The position numbers were made by a program, and so were the translations under genes. Below, piece after piece: positions 12,286 to 23,800 of a DNA stretch of 64,000 nt; the stretch's first letter is position 1, and each line of letters begins with the position of its first letter. The stretch lies in NCBI RefSeq assembly GCF_009602425.1, contig NW_022261504.1, positions 534,344 to 598,343 on the forward strand, given 5' to 3'. The notes below the pieces were generated by a model. The model had not been told where the DNA came from and made no database searches. It saw nothing but the letters and a program-made list of their open reading frames with translations. This stretch comes from Actinia tenebrosa. Lineage: Eukaryota; Cnidaria; Anthozoa; Actiniaria; Actiniidae.

Positions 12286-13335
12286 TCCCTGAACCATTTG
12301 TCACTTTACTTATGGTAGTACCGGTTCGTGTCCATCTCAGATGCGGAGTTAAGGGAAGGGTAATGGAAGGGGGCATACATGAGAAATAAATGGACACTTA
12401 AAAAGACTAAATGCCAAATAGTATGTTCAGAACATAATAACATCAGAAATCTTTCTATCGATTCTCGTTCCATGGCTCAGCTCACCAAGTTTAAATCGGA
12501 TTTAAAGTTTGCGCAGCAACGAAAATGGCAATTCTCATGCTATAAAAGTTTTTATCCGCAAGAAAAACCCTTTGTAAAAGACGAACAGCTCCATAAACTG
12601 CTGCACGTGGTTACACTTGAGTTTGAATCATGCTGACGCCATTCCATACTGGATAAGAGTACAGACCACAGAAAAGGGACTTCGGATTCGCTAAATAGAA
12701 AATGATAGCGCTAGCAAAAACTACCAAGGTCATGTAATGCAGAAATGTGATAAATGTAAATTTATTGCATATTCGGATATTTACATAGAAATGAATCAAT
12801 ATTAGTAATGCATTAGTAGATATTTATCAAGTCATCGAGGTGGATCAAAAGTGTAAAATCTACAAGTGTACTTCGTAGTCAAGAATTGTGGAATAGATGA
12901 TAATACACAAGAGAATATAAAAATTCCGGCGCGCCTGATTGGTCACAATCTACGTCTTATGATGTTATAGTCATCTTCAGGTGAATAAAGCACTAAGCAA
13001 GACATTTTTGAAAAATGGTAACGAGCCCTTTCGTCGTAAAAAAGTGACGTCAAAGTAGCTCGTTCTGGGGGACAAGACAAAAGAATTCCAATCTTCTAAG
13101 AATTGAAACTTTTTTTTGTTTCCCGGTGGAGCTGCATTCCAAAGTGCTGCAAGGAGTTTATTTAATAAATTCAACTTGTGTTGAAAATACTAATATTGTG
13201 GACACTTGATTATCAAGAGTGTGTGAGTGCATGCGTGACGTATGTCGTTGTTGGCGTTATGGCTTCCCGTTCTACACCAATCAAGAACCACCACAAAACA
13301 CTTTAAGACTATCCATGCAAAGCAACCCGCTTTGC

Positions 13336-13344
13336 TATAAATAG
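13336..13344 (+). promoter_or_regulatory. Possible TATA box of scramblase 2
   Basis: TATAAATAG lies 52 bases before the start codon of the second scramblase. The spacing would allow a short 5' UTR of about 20-30 bases. This is inference from the motif only. Confidence 0.4.
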
Positions 13345-13395
13345 TTTACTTACGTATTCTTGTGGAAAGATTCTGCAAAACGAGTTGCTTCAAAG

Positions 13396-16300
13396 ATGGC
13401 AACCTGGCAACGATCTTCTCAAGTAGAGCCTGGTTATCCTCCAGCCACACAACTAGGTAATCAACCTGTTGGCTATCCACCTCCAGTAGTTCAGCAACAG
13501 CCAGGTACAAATCTGTATTAATCATTAGGCTTTGTTTGTAGTTGCTTGTTTTGTTACTAAGGGCAGGAGTTCATTACATCATGACAAGAAAACAGGTGCT
13601 ACTAATGCCAAGTATAGAAAAGACCGATGATGTTGGGAAAAGAGATTCAGAATGGTCATTCGAAATGTTCATTAACCTTGTTATTTTTGCTATCATTATG
13701 TGTTTACCGTTAACCCACAGTCAAACGAATCACTTAACGCCGGACAGCCACGGCACTGAATTAACTGAGAATCAGCCAGGAAGTTTCTGAGCGAGTTATG
13801 AGAAATTGGTTGTCTTCTAAATTCAATTTTCAAGTGTTGGATCTTTATTCCAGTTATTCTTATAATAAGTCGTTTAGAGTTGTAAATAAAGCACTGTACA
13901 AGGCTGCATATTACACTGTAATCGATCGCTTGTTTTACTATCTATATCCTCAAGGACAAATATGGATGCCTGCTCCCCAAGAACCACAAAACTGTCCTCC
14001 AGGCTTAGAATATTTAACTCAAATCGATCAAATACTAGTGCACCAACAAGTGGAGCTTTTAGAAGGTAATTCTAAATATGAAGCTAGTGTCATGTTTTTA
14101 TTTGAGCTTTCGTTCTGATGTTCATTAAGCTGCTTTAATAACTTTATTTGTTAAGTAAGACAATATAAAATGACCTTCAATTGTCTTTTCCCTTAGCGTT
14201 TACTGGCTTCGAGACAAATAATAAGTATAAAGTAAAGAATAATATGGGACAACAGATTTATTTTGCTGAAGAAGGTACTTATAGATAGCATAACATAAAA
14301 TGAAGGCATTTAACCTGTGAAATAAAAGTCAAATAGACACGAAAGAAAACAATATAATTAGGTCTACGCTGATTTGCTGAGACCATATTCTAATGTGTAT
14401 TTGGGTATACTAATGCGTCTAACATATATTTCACGGGTCTAATGACTTCACTCTAATGCCTTAACTCTATTCTTTTTCACGCGGTATTTCCTTTTCGCGT
14501 ATTTTAAAATTGCCGTCTGCGATTATAGTGCTCAGCCCAACAAAAGCGCAGCGGTCAAAGGAGCCCAGGAGACAGCGTCTGGACTAAGTGCTAACAAGGC
14601 GCTCGGGAATCTTACAGGATAAGCATCAACCTGTTAACCCATCTTTTTTATTATGAATGCTTTTGTTCATAGGGTACTCAAACCAGTGTGTTTTCACATA
14701 GTTCATTTTATAGTTCATTCACTTCGGCATCTTGTAATTTCCCGCCCAATCTTTTTTTTTCAAATAGATCCGCGAACCAATCAAATATTTTTTACTGATT
14801 CGGTCTGTTATTATTACGGCAGATACTGACTGCTGTACTCGGCAGTGTTGTGGACCAGAACGTCCATTTGAAATGAAAATCCTGGACAATGCTCAACGTG
14901 AAGTGATTCACTTATCCCGGCCACTCAGATGCTCATCGTGTTGCTTTCCTTGTTGTCTGCAAGAGATCGAGGTCCAAGGACCGCCAGGAAACGTGTTGGG
15001 ATACTGTGTTCAGCTGTAAGTTGATTTTTGCACTTACAAATTTTTGTTGGTGAAGGAAGGAAATTAGTTTGGGGGTCAATCGTCGGTGGCGAATATTCGA
15101 AATACGATTGAATTCTTGAAAAACGAAACAAAAAAGAAAGAAAGAAAGTCTTCCTTTAAATTTTATTCTATTACCCTGCGAGCAAAGGTTGTTTTTCTTC
15201 CTCCTCTTGGGGCTAAGAGGTAGGCTGGTCTACCGGCTAAAGCCGCAACGGAGCAAGGTAGAACAATTGATGTGCTGATCAAACACCATCTCTGAGACAA
15301 GCTCGGATTCAAGTCCTTGTTTATTCTTCAAATTGATGGTTTTCAACCATTCCCAAGATAATTAAATAACAAAAGACACAGCGACCATGTTGGAGGATAT
15401 AACAAAAGAATTCATTGACAATTCTTTTGTTAAAGTCCTCCAACATGGCCGACGTGAAAACCATCAATAGAAATTACGTTGTAGTAAGCTGGTTGATATA
15501 GGGTATTGTACGTAGTTCGGTCTTCCGAACCTTTGTGTCTTTAGGGGATCACTGAGCACACGTAACCTTCTTCCTTTGGGCAGTAATCCGGGGGAAACAG
15601 CAGCAGGAGAATACGAGTATTCAGGCGGAGTTCTATGTTTACAAGAGTGGTTTGTTTTCTTTCAGTTGGTCAATTTGTATCCCAAAGTTCGCGATCCAGA
15701 ACGCAAATCGTGAGACAGTATTAAAGATTGAAGGACCTCTATGTCAATGTAGCCTTTGTGGAGATGTTGAATTTCAGGTCAGTCAGCATTGAAGGATATT
15801 TAAGGCAAGGGTAAAGGATGGGTTAAAACGATCTGACGGCGGTTCCCGATAGATAGATATAAACCTTTATTATAGGATAACAGTCAATCCTGGATTTTGT
15901 TGACTATAACATTTCTGATATCTCGTGTGTTTGAACTTACCTAATAGTCTCTTCACAGTCGTTTTATGTAACAAGACATAGATTGATTTTATAATCTCAA
16001 AGCTTCTCAAGCTAATGCGCATTCTTTTCTAAAAGTACTTTCTTTGTCTTCATCAATTGGCAGCGTATTATTCTATTCTTTAGTAATGTAGAAATAATAG
16101 TTGTTGTTTTCGTCAGTTTAGGAAGTGGACCGTAGCTATGAAGTCCCCATGACAGCGCGGGCAATTTTTTTGCGATTGGAGGTATTATTTGCACTATTTT
16201 TGAAAATACAATAAATTTTGTCTCATGGTTTTAAAGAGACATTCGTCCAGGTAATCTTGGTGTCCGGAATAGAAACTCTTTTCAAGTTTATCCTTTAGAA

Positions 16301-17987
16301 TTTTTTACCTTGATCTCTCTACTCGGCCAAAATCAGGCCTTAAACCTAGTCCTGCAAAACCTACTACAGTACTAAAATAACGGATACGCAGTTATAGATA
16401 AGTATATCTACATAAAGGCGATCTCTTCAGCTTTGTCAGTTTAATGACTTGAATGACTCATTGTCCCAGGTACTGTCCAGTGATGGGAACAGCCAAGTTG
16501 GAAAAATCTCCAAACAATGGTCTGGCCTTGCAAAAGAGCTGTTTACTGATGCTGATAACTTTGGAATAACATGTAAGAAAATCACCGTTTAACTACCGCA
16601 CCCCCTTTCATTACAGACACCACATCCCGGGTTCCATATTCACTCATTGAGACAGCCTGTATCAATCCCTGTACTATATTATACTCGCATTACCGTACGT
16701 ACATATCTATTGGTTATTCAGAACTTAAATTATTTTGGGAGACTGGGGAGACGAAAGATTGGCCTTTCCGGAGTTCTATATATTCGGCGGAAAACCCAGA
16801 TTCTTAAAGCCGGCGGCGGAATTGATATCAACAGGGGAGAACGGGGCTGAATTATAAACCCGGGATAGGTTTTTAATTACTTTTCCTTATACTTGCCCGA
16901 GAGAACGCAAGGTATGAAAACAATACTATTTTTATTTCTATCGGAACAATAGAGTGCAAACGCGGATATATTGTACTCTATTTCCAAAAGAACAAAGCAA
17001 CAGTAATCTATCTCTCTGAATTCATTATAATTTAGTATTTCGTGTTTTGCATCGAAACAATGGAATTTAGGGCTAAATTGATATTTTAAACCAGTTCAAA
17101 CGCACGGGCTCGGTTTTGCATTAGAATTCAAGACCTCGGGCCTGCGGCCCTGTGTCTTGAATTCTAATGCAAAACCTCGTCCTAGCGTTTGAACCTTTAT
17201 TTAAGAACCTACATCAAACAATGGATTTAGGGTGTGGTTGATTTTTAAAAGTGACTTAGGGACAACTAACATTTAATGCATCAAGAAACAAAACTTGAAA
17301 TTTGAAAATATACACAACAATTAAGTTTCCCTATCACTTTTCAGGGCATCGAAAAAGACACCATAGAAAAGTGTTATCCCCTAACCCAACGCGTTGTCCG
17401 TAAAGGCCGAATACAAATGAGTCCCTTCATCTCCATCTCAATAAAAGAACAGGGAGTGACTTATTCTTATATTCTTTTTTTTCTACACAGTTCCTATGGA
17501 TCTTGACGTCAACATCAAAGCTGTTGTACTTGGTGCTTGTTTTCTTATCGTAAGCTTATTTCTTTCACGTACTTGATAGTCACGCATTCCTTTCTCCAAT
17601 GTGTGATTGGTAGCTATGAATAATTGGCTCAACTGTCCCTCCCTTATAAAACATACCTGTGGCTTCCGCCCCTCCCCGACACCCTACTTCTCCCAATTTG
17701 TTCGTTCTTATTACGTTACCATTAGTTTGTACTTATTAATCACCGTTTATTTTCATGCACAAAAAAATTCCTCCTATTTTCACGAGCTGTTTTGTCTCTA
17801 ATAATGATTTTTCATTCACAAAAAGTTTCTAAAACTTTTCTTAATAATTTATTTAATAATAATAATAATAATAATTTATTGAATTTATATAGGCGCAAAT
17901 TTCAATTGGGGTATTTTTATTTTCATCTTTCGTCTTTTACAGGACTTCATGTTTTTTGAGACATCAAATGATAACAACGATCAGTAA
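13396..17987 (+). CDS. Phospholipid scramblase, copy 2 (8 exons, 269 aa)
   Basis: This is a tandem paralog of the scramblase to its left, in the same PLSCR family. Exons are 13396-13504, 13955-14065, 14197-14274, 14823-15015, 15666-15777, 16470-16572, 17491-17549 and 17943-17987. Six of the eight exons (3 to 8 apart from the tail) keep exactly the same length and phase as in copy 1. The N-terminal Pro-rich tail is shorter (about 37 residues instead of 64). The core has the Cys motif CSSCCFPCC, the Ca-binding stretch [14 protein letters not shown], a single hydrophobic segment [17 protein letters not shown], and an acidic Asn/Asp tail. Exon 2 begins after AAG rather than the CAG used by copy 1, costing three residues. 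An AATAAA is seen near 18225. All family marks are intact, so the gene looks functional. Confidence 0.92.
14302..14462. mobile_element. MITE family copy in scramblase 2 intron 3
   Basis: GAAGGCATTTAACCTGTGAAATA is mirrored by TATTTCACGGGT and AATGCCTT on the right. A second copy of the same family lies at 36384-36516, directly behind TNF head exon C. Internal motifs ATAGACAC, GAAAACAAT and AATTAGG are shared by both copies. Confidence 0.6.
15332..15468. mobile_element. Hairpin MITE in scramblase 2 intron 4
   Basis: ATTGATGGTTTTCA and TGAAAACCATCAAT form the ends. Inside, CCATGTTGGAGGA pairs with TCCTCCAACATGG and AACAAAAGAATT pairs with AATTCTTTTGTT. The CAACATGG/CCATGTTGG motif recurs in several other elements of this window. 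Confidence 0.6.
17094..17194. mobile_element. 100-bp palindrome in scramblase 2 intron 6
   Basis: GTTCAAACGC, then GGTTTTGCATTAGAATTCAAG on the left pair with the mirrored right arm ending GCGTTTGAAC. The flanks carry similar direct copies (ACAATGGAATTTAGGG at about 17058 and ACAATGGATTTAGGG at about 17218), as if the palindrome sits between two parts of a duplicated segment. Confidence 0.5.
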
Positions 17988-20845
17988 AAGTCAGTCAAGT
18001 CAGGCCAGCACAAATTAAACTGGACATTGCCCATTTTCTTAACGGTGTGGTGGACTCAATGCGATCCTTCTACACTATGTCTCCGCCTCCCCAAATGGAG
18101 TTGTTTTTAAAATATTTAAATACTGTTAAGTACTGATTTAGTACTAATCTCATCATAAAAAATGTGTTTTTATATAAGTTTTATATGAATCATGAATGAA
18201 TGAATGAATGAAACCTTTATTCAGAACTAATAAAAAGGTCTGCTATCAATGGGAGCCCTGGCGTAAAATACAATTACAGTAGTAAAAAGCATCCAGAAGA
18301 CCCCTTCCATTTACCTTTTCCATGGAGGTATGGTGAACCATGCTTAGAAACTAGGGCTAAAACTCTTTCGTTTTTGGTACCCACTTGAACATGTTAGTAC
18401 TATGTCTCGAGAAAGTAAACCAAAAATCTAGCTTGTACTCATTACTTAATAATTAGATTTTAATTTATCGTCAATCACATTGTTTTATGTAGAATTCCTT
18501 TATAATAGAAGTGATTTAAAATTTATATATTTAAGCACATGTATTTGTACTTAGCTTGTACTTAGCTCAGTATTTTGTAAATTTTGTAAATTGCATCTGA
18601 AAAGCCCTTCCCAGGGAGATCCAATAAAGTTGTTGTGTAGCGACAATTCCACCCTAAAAACAATGATCTGATCAAACACTTGGACGTCATTTTGGATAGT
18701 TCCGGACTTCGCCGGACACAGTGGAATGTTGGTCAAATTTATTTCCTTTGACGTCAAACTTTTCTTGTAGTGATGTTGTACCAAAGAGATGATGTAATTA
18801 TCAGTCTCAACTTCAATAACAAGACAATAACAAGAGTGGGGTTTAGTAAAACTTCATGACAGTGAAGTGAGCCGTAAGGGCTATGTAGAGCACCAGTTAA
18901 CTACTCATTAATAACTCGTTTAAATTCCAGCTAAAATGTTTTCACCTGCTGAAAAACTAATATTACCTATGCTGTTTTTTCCTTCTTCTTTGTAATGGCT
19001 CAATGATTTTGTCGCACATAATCATAAACTCCCTCGATGCTCCAATTAATTAAGAATAGTATGTCATCTTTTTCTATGTTCCTATATTCCCAGGCTTTGC
19101 TCTTTTACTTCTTAAGAGAAGTAAAAGTTTTAACGATGAACTTGGAACGGAAACTGTATCATTCAGCGTAATCTAATGATATTATTATTGGGGTGCTTAT
19201 TGTAAAAAGTCCAGTGTTGCCCTTTGGAGCAAAAGATAACTGACCAAGACATCTTATATCAGTCTTGTCTAGACAGAACGATTCTTTTATCTGATAGGGA
19301 AAATTTCGCGGAAAACGTACCGACAGATATTCATTCAGGTCAGTCGTTGTTCCTGTTTGCATGCTGAACGTACATAACTAGAAATGAACGTCAAGGAACA
19401 AAACTGCCTGCTATTAAATATCGCTATTAAGTCTTGTCAACTTGGATAGTCGTTTATTTGAAGGCAAGTCCGGTAAGGAGAGGAATTGCGAAGTTAGAGT
19501 GTAGTGTCGCCCAAGTCTGCGGTTTAGGGACGCAAACTGTCACTAACTGGGGCGTAACGGAATCACATAAAATGGCACAAGGGGTGGAAAGGAACCATTT
19601 AGTCATTCATGAATCGGGATATGATCAAGTATTACTGTACTTCTATCTTGATTGACGCTCGCCTTCTTATTCCTTGATACCTTGATTGATTCCTTGATTC
19701 CATGAATTAAATCACGTCCTTGGTCGATATNTCTTACTCTTGAACTGCACACGAACCAGGGAATGAAACGAATACCCAGACACTGTAATATTAAATAAAT
19801 AATTAAAATCTATCGCTTATGAAAATTGTCTAACCGTAAGACAAGTTTGCCTAAAATAAAATCATTTGGTATAAAATGCTAACTGTAATGAGCCAGAGCG
19901 TTATCGCGCGTAAAACATGCTCTCAAATCAGGACAAGAAATGATTGGCTCAGTCGACAGTGTCATGACTTCATCACAATTAGAAAGAAAGCCTTCATGAT
20001 CTTTCGACCAACAGGTTACGTCAATTCTTAAGCCATTTAACATGAAATCGTTTACTTCGACGTTTTACGTATAGCCGGGCCGGGAAGGGGAAGGGATTCT
20101 TGAATTCTCAGTGAAAGGTCAACTGCATTCAGTCAAGGGCTCCTGATTCGGTGGGTTAAACAAAATTTCCTTTGATTTGCAGGGGATCAAAGAAAACAGG
20201 GACCACTGCTGTGATCGTGCATTGCTTGAATCAGTGCGTTGGAAAACTATGGAGTTTGATGGGATAGGGATTAATTAAGATCTGACTAGGAATGGAAAAT
20301 AGAACTGCTAACAAGGGATGCCTATTAAACTTTTCATTACTAGGGCTGAGAGCTGTCGAGGATAAACTTAGGATTTGGTATTTTCAATATTATATAGCGC
20401 TTGCATGCCCCACAGTTTCCTCCTAAGTTTCCCAGGCATCTGAATTTTGTATGAATGTTTATAGTTTTGCCTTTCCATGTTTCTGTGTTTAGTGCAAAAA
20501 TTGTTCTTTAATAATAATTCTTAATTTATATAGCAAATATATAATCCAAGGCGCTTGTCAAACATCTGGCTTGCTTTGCGTCGTCCCCCCTGACCTGATC
20601 ACCAAAGTAACCTATCCGGTTTTCGTGACGTCAACTGTCAATGAGGAACTTACACTTGATTGACAGCTGTCTGTCAGCTGACCATGAAGATTCTTGGAAT
20701 AAAGAAAGCAATGACCGCAAAGAATGAACAATAGGAAGCGAGGGCCGAACGAGGATAGGGATTTGAGATGCATCTAGATATATAGTCCAACTAGTACAAG
20801 GAAGTGATTCATTCTCACTGTAAACATCTTAAAACTGCCTTCAAA
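17988..20845. other. Intergenic region between scramblases and TNF array
   Basis: I see no supported gene. It contains a short (TGAA)n run near 18186-18212 and AT-rich sequence. Near 20507-20565 there is a fragment with ATTTATATAG that resembles the dispersed (ATT)n-linked repeats. The promoter of TNF-like gene A should lie in the right part, but no convincing TATA box was found. Confidence 0.45.
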
Positions 20846-23800
20846 ATGGAGAGCAAGCGAATACCAAAGTACTTCCAACTATTTGTGATCATTTCTGTGT
20901 TAATAATAGCCGTATATTCGGTTTGTCTGACGGTATTTGTCTTTGTGCTGGCTCGTGATAACCGGGATTTACAGACGTACGCCACACGTCTTAAACAGCG
21001 TTTAAATTACATCGAGCAAATCGTCAAGACTCCAGAGACATCGCCATCACCTTCTACACAGAGCCCTAATGCCAGCCCTAAAGTGGAGCGCCTGTCTAAC
21101 AAGGTAAACAATACCACGAATTTTAAAGTTAACTTTGTTTTGAAAACTTTAATCTTGTGTCTAAATCATTAATTCAGAATCAAGTCATACAATATTGATA
21201 TTAAAAAAATCTAAGGATGACCTGGAACGACTCGATCATGACAATTATATAATGAGTCGTCTTCTCAGTGTTTTGTCTCGACAAATCAAAACTAAATCCA
21301 ACAGAAATAAGGAAAGTTTCAACAAAAATCTTGTTTCGTATTTAATATTAAAGTTGAATGTATTGGACTTTGAAATTGGCTTTGTTTTGATTCTGTCATT
21401 GTTTGATCTCATTACTATGCAAATGACCCCTACAATGGGCCTGATGGCGACTTTTTATTCTTCGATCAATGGGCTATCCGTTGTCTAATTACTCGATTGA
21501 AACCAATGATGTAAAAATAGAATTACAGTTTGTCAGAATACGAATATGAACAGTAGTCATCATAATTATTTCAAAGTACCTTTTTTCCGTCTTGGAAGTG
21601 TCATACGACCGATTGCCTTATTGCTAATTGGGAATTACATTTTCATGGATAATGTTTTAGTTTATCTAGATAGATATGCTTTAGACCTTTATATCTATGG
21701 CGATATAAGCTTTATTTTTAAATAATAACTTTTTTTTAAACTCAAAAAAATGATTGAATATTTCTAGACTGTATCGTATATAAAAGACATTATTCATTTC
21801 CTGTTTCTAAATCATAAATTCACTTCCGAGAAAATCATTTCGAGAGTTCAAATGACTCACCATTGGCTTCTGTAGAAGGAAGAAGCTATTCCGGACGAAC
21901 CCCGCTAAGTCATAGAAATCGGGAACAACGAGTTACTAATATAGATCGATATTTGGGAAGGGTGGTGGTGAGGTAGGGATGAAAACATTGAGGATTTTAA
22001 GGACCTTCAGGGTCTTTTAGTGGCCTGCCTATAAATGACCGAAGCTTTGAGATAAATATATTTGAAAGAAGCGTTTTCGTGCGAGCCGTTGATGATAAAA
22101 TGTCTGTACTTGCGACTGTGCTTGACTCATCCCTCTCCTCAAGGGAATGATTTAAGCATGGTTGCATAACCTTGAATTATGGCCTAACAGCGGTCTATAT
22201 GTTCACGGTATGTGAGGACTTTGTTTTTGCATCTCTAGGGTCGCACTTTGTGCTAAAAACTCGCTAGAGCAATTCACATCCAACCGATAATATACTGCTG
22301 TTTCTAAAATAGCGGGCACGATCAGTGGAGTTTATTTTGGCTGTGCTAATCTGTGGAATGATTTGTAACCTAAACATCGTGAAACAATATACCATTGAAG
22401 AATCTAGCAGCAGGAGACATTCATGTTGCGTGACTTTTAAGTCACTTCCTTTTATAAATCTTATCTGTTGGGGTTAAAGCATGGGAGTCAGGGGGGGTTC
22501 GCCTGGCTCTTTTTGTCCAGATACTACATTTCGCTAGAGAAAACCAATGATGTCAAACTTGTCAGAAAAGTTTCTGAAGTGTTTTTTGTACATTCAAGGT
22601 GGCCATGTCTACTGGCGAGAATCTGGAAGGAAGAAACAGGCGAGATCAATCAAGGTCTTGTAACGGATGCAAAGGTAATGTTAAGTGCGGTATCATCCCT
22701 CTTCAACCTCCACTCCCCTCCCGGCACTCGGCAACTTGATTCAACCTAAGATGTAGATAGTTAGGGTGCAACCACAGCATGACTCAAAATCCCTTGAGAT
22801 ATAAATAACGCAGTGTCTAAATGCCCGGCAGCCGGTCGCGCTCTAAAATTGACTAAATGCCCGGCAGTCCAAACTTTCACCAAAAAAACGAGAACTGGCT
22901 ACAGCTAATGGAATCAAACTAGTGTAACTTTATTATGGTATATTAAGCGCTTCCTGTAGTCTGGACTGATTAGAAAAAAAATTGTTTGTATTCGCTCGGC
23001 ATAGAATACGGAGCACTTGGTTCATGTCACTTATTTTCGCCAACACTGCCGGTCGCGGTCTCAAATACACTATATGCCCGGCAGTTCAAACTTTCCGATA
23101 AAATGATTAATTATTAAAATAATACTATGTAGCAATGGTTAAATAAAATTGCATTGTGTTATTGCATGTGCCTTTAGCACCATTTCGCTCTTCTTACCAC
23201 AACTAGCGTGACATGAACCAAGTGCTCGGTATTCTATGCCGAGTAAAGACAAACAATCCTTATTAGAAGCAGTGTAGAGTACAAGAAGCACATAATATTC
23301 CTCGATAAATTTAGACTAGTTTGGCTTCATTAACGAAGGTAATTTATCGTATTTTTTGCGAAAATTGCGATCGGCAGTGTTGGCAAAAATATTCTAAGTG
23401 ACATGAACCAAGTGCTCCGTACTCTATGCAGAGCGAATACAGACAATCTTTTTTCGAATCAGTCCAGACTAAAGGAAGCGCTTGATAAACCATAATAAAG
23501 TTAGACTAGTTTGATTCCATTAGCTGTAGCCAGTTCTCGTTTTTTTGGTGAAAGTTTGGACTGCCGGGCATTTAGTCAACTTTAGACCGCGACCGGCTGC
23601 TGGGCATTTAGACACTGCGTATAAATAAAGATGAAAGAGCCGCCATGTTGGTGGATCTAGTAGAGAGAGGCTAAGGAGAAATGCTTCGTTATTGTAAACC
23701 AACATGGTGGCTATGACATAACATGCACTGCAAGAATAGTTGGACTCGCATTAAAAATCTCTTTTCAGTACGGTTTTTACACAATACAAATAAGCAGAAA

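Noticed and set aside
15229-15330. tRNA-like piece with GGATTCAAGTCC
   Set aside because: One B-box-like motif without a matching A box or a body shared with the SINE copies is too little evidence.
22538-22598. Possible exon 2 of TNF gene A ending CFLYIQ
   Set aside because: It fits the phase but lacks basic residues. The adjacent segment 22599-22674, with RNRR and CNGC and a better donor, matches exon 2 of the other genes and was chosen.
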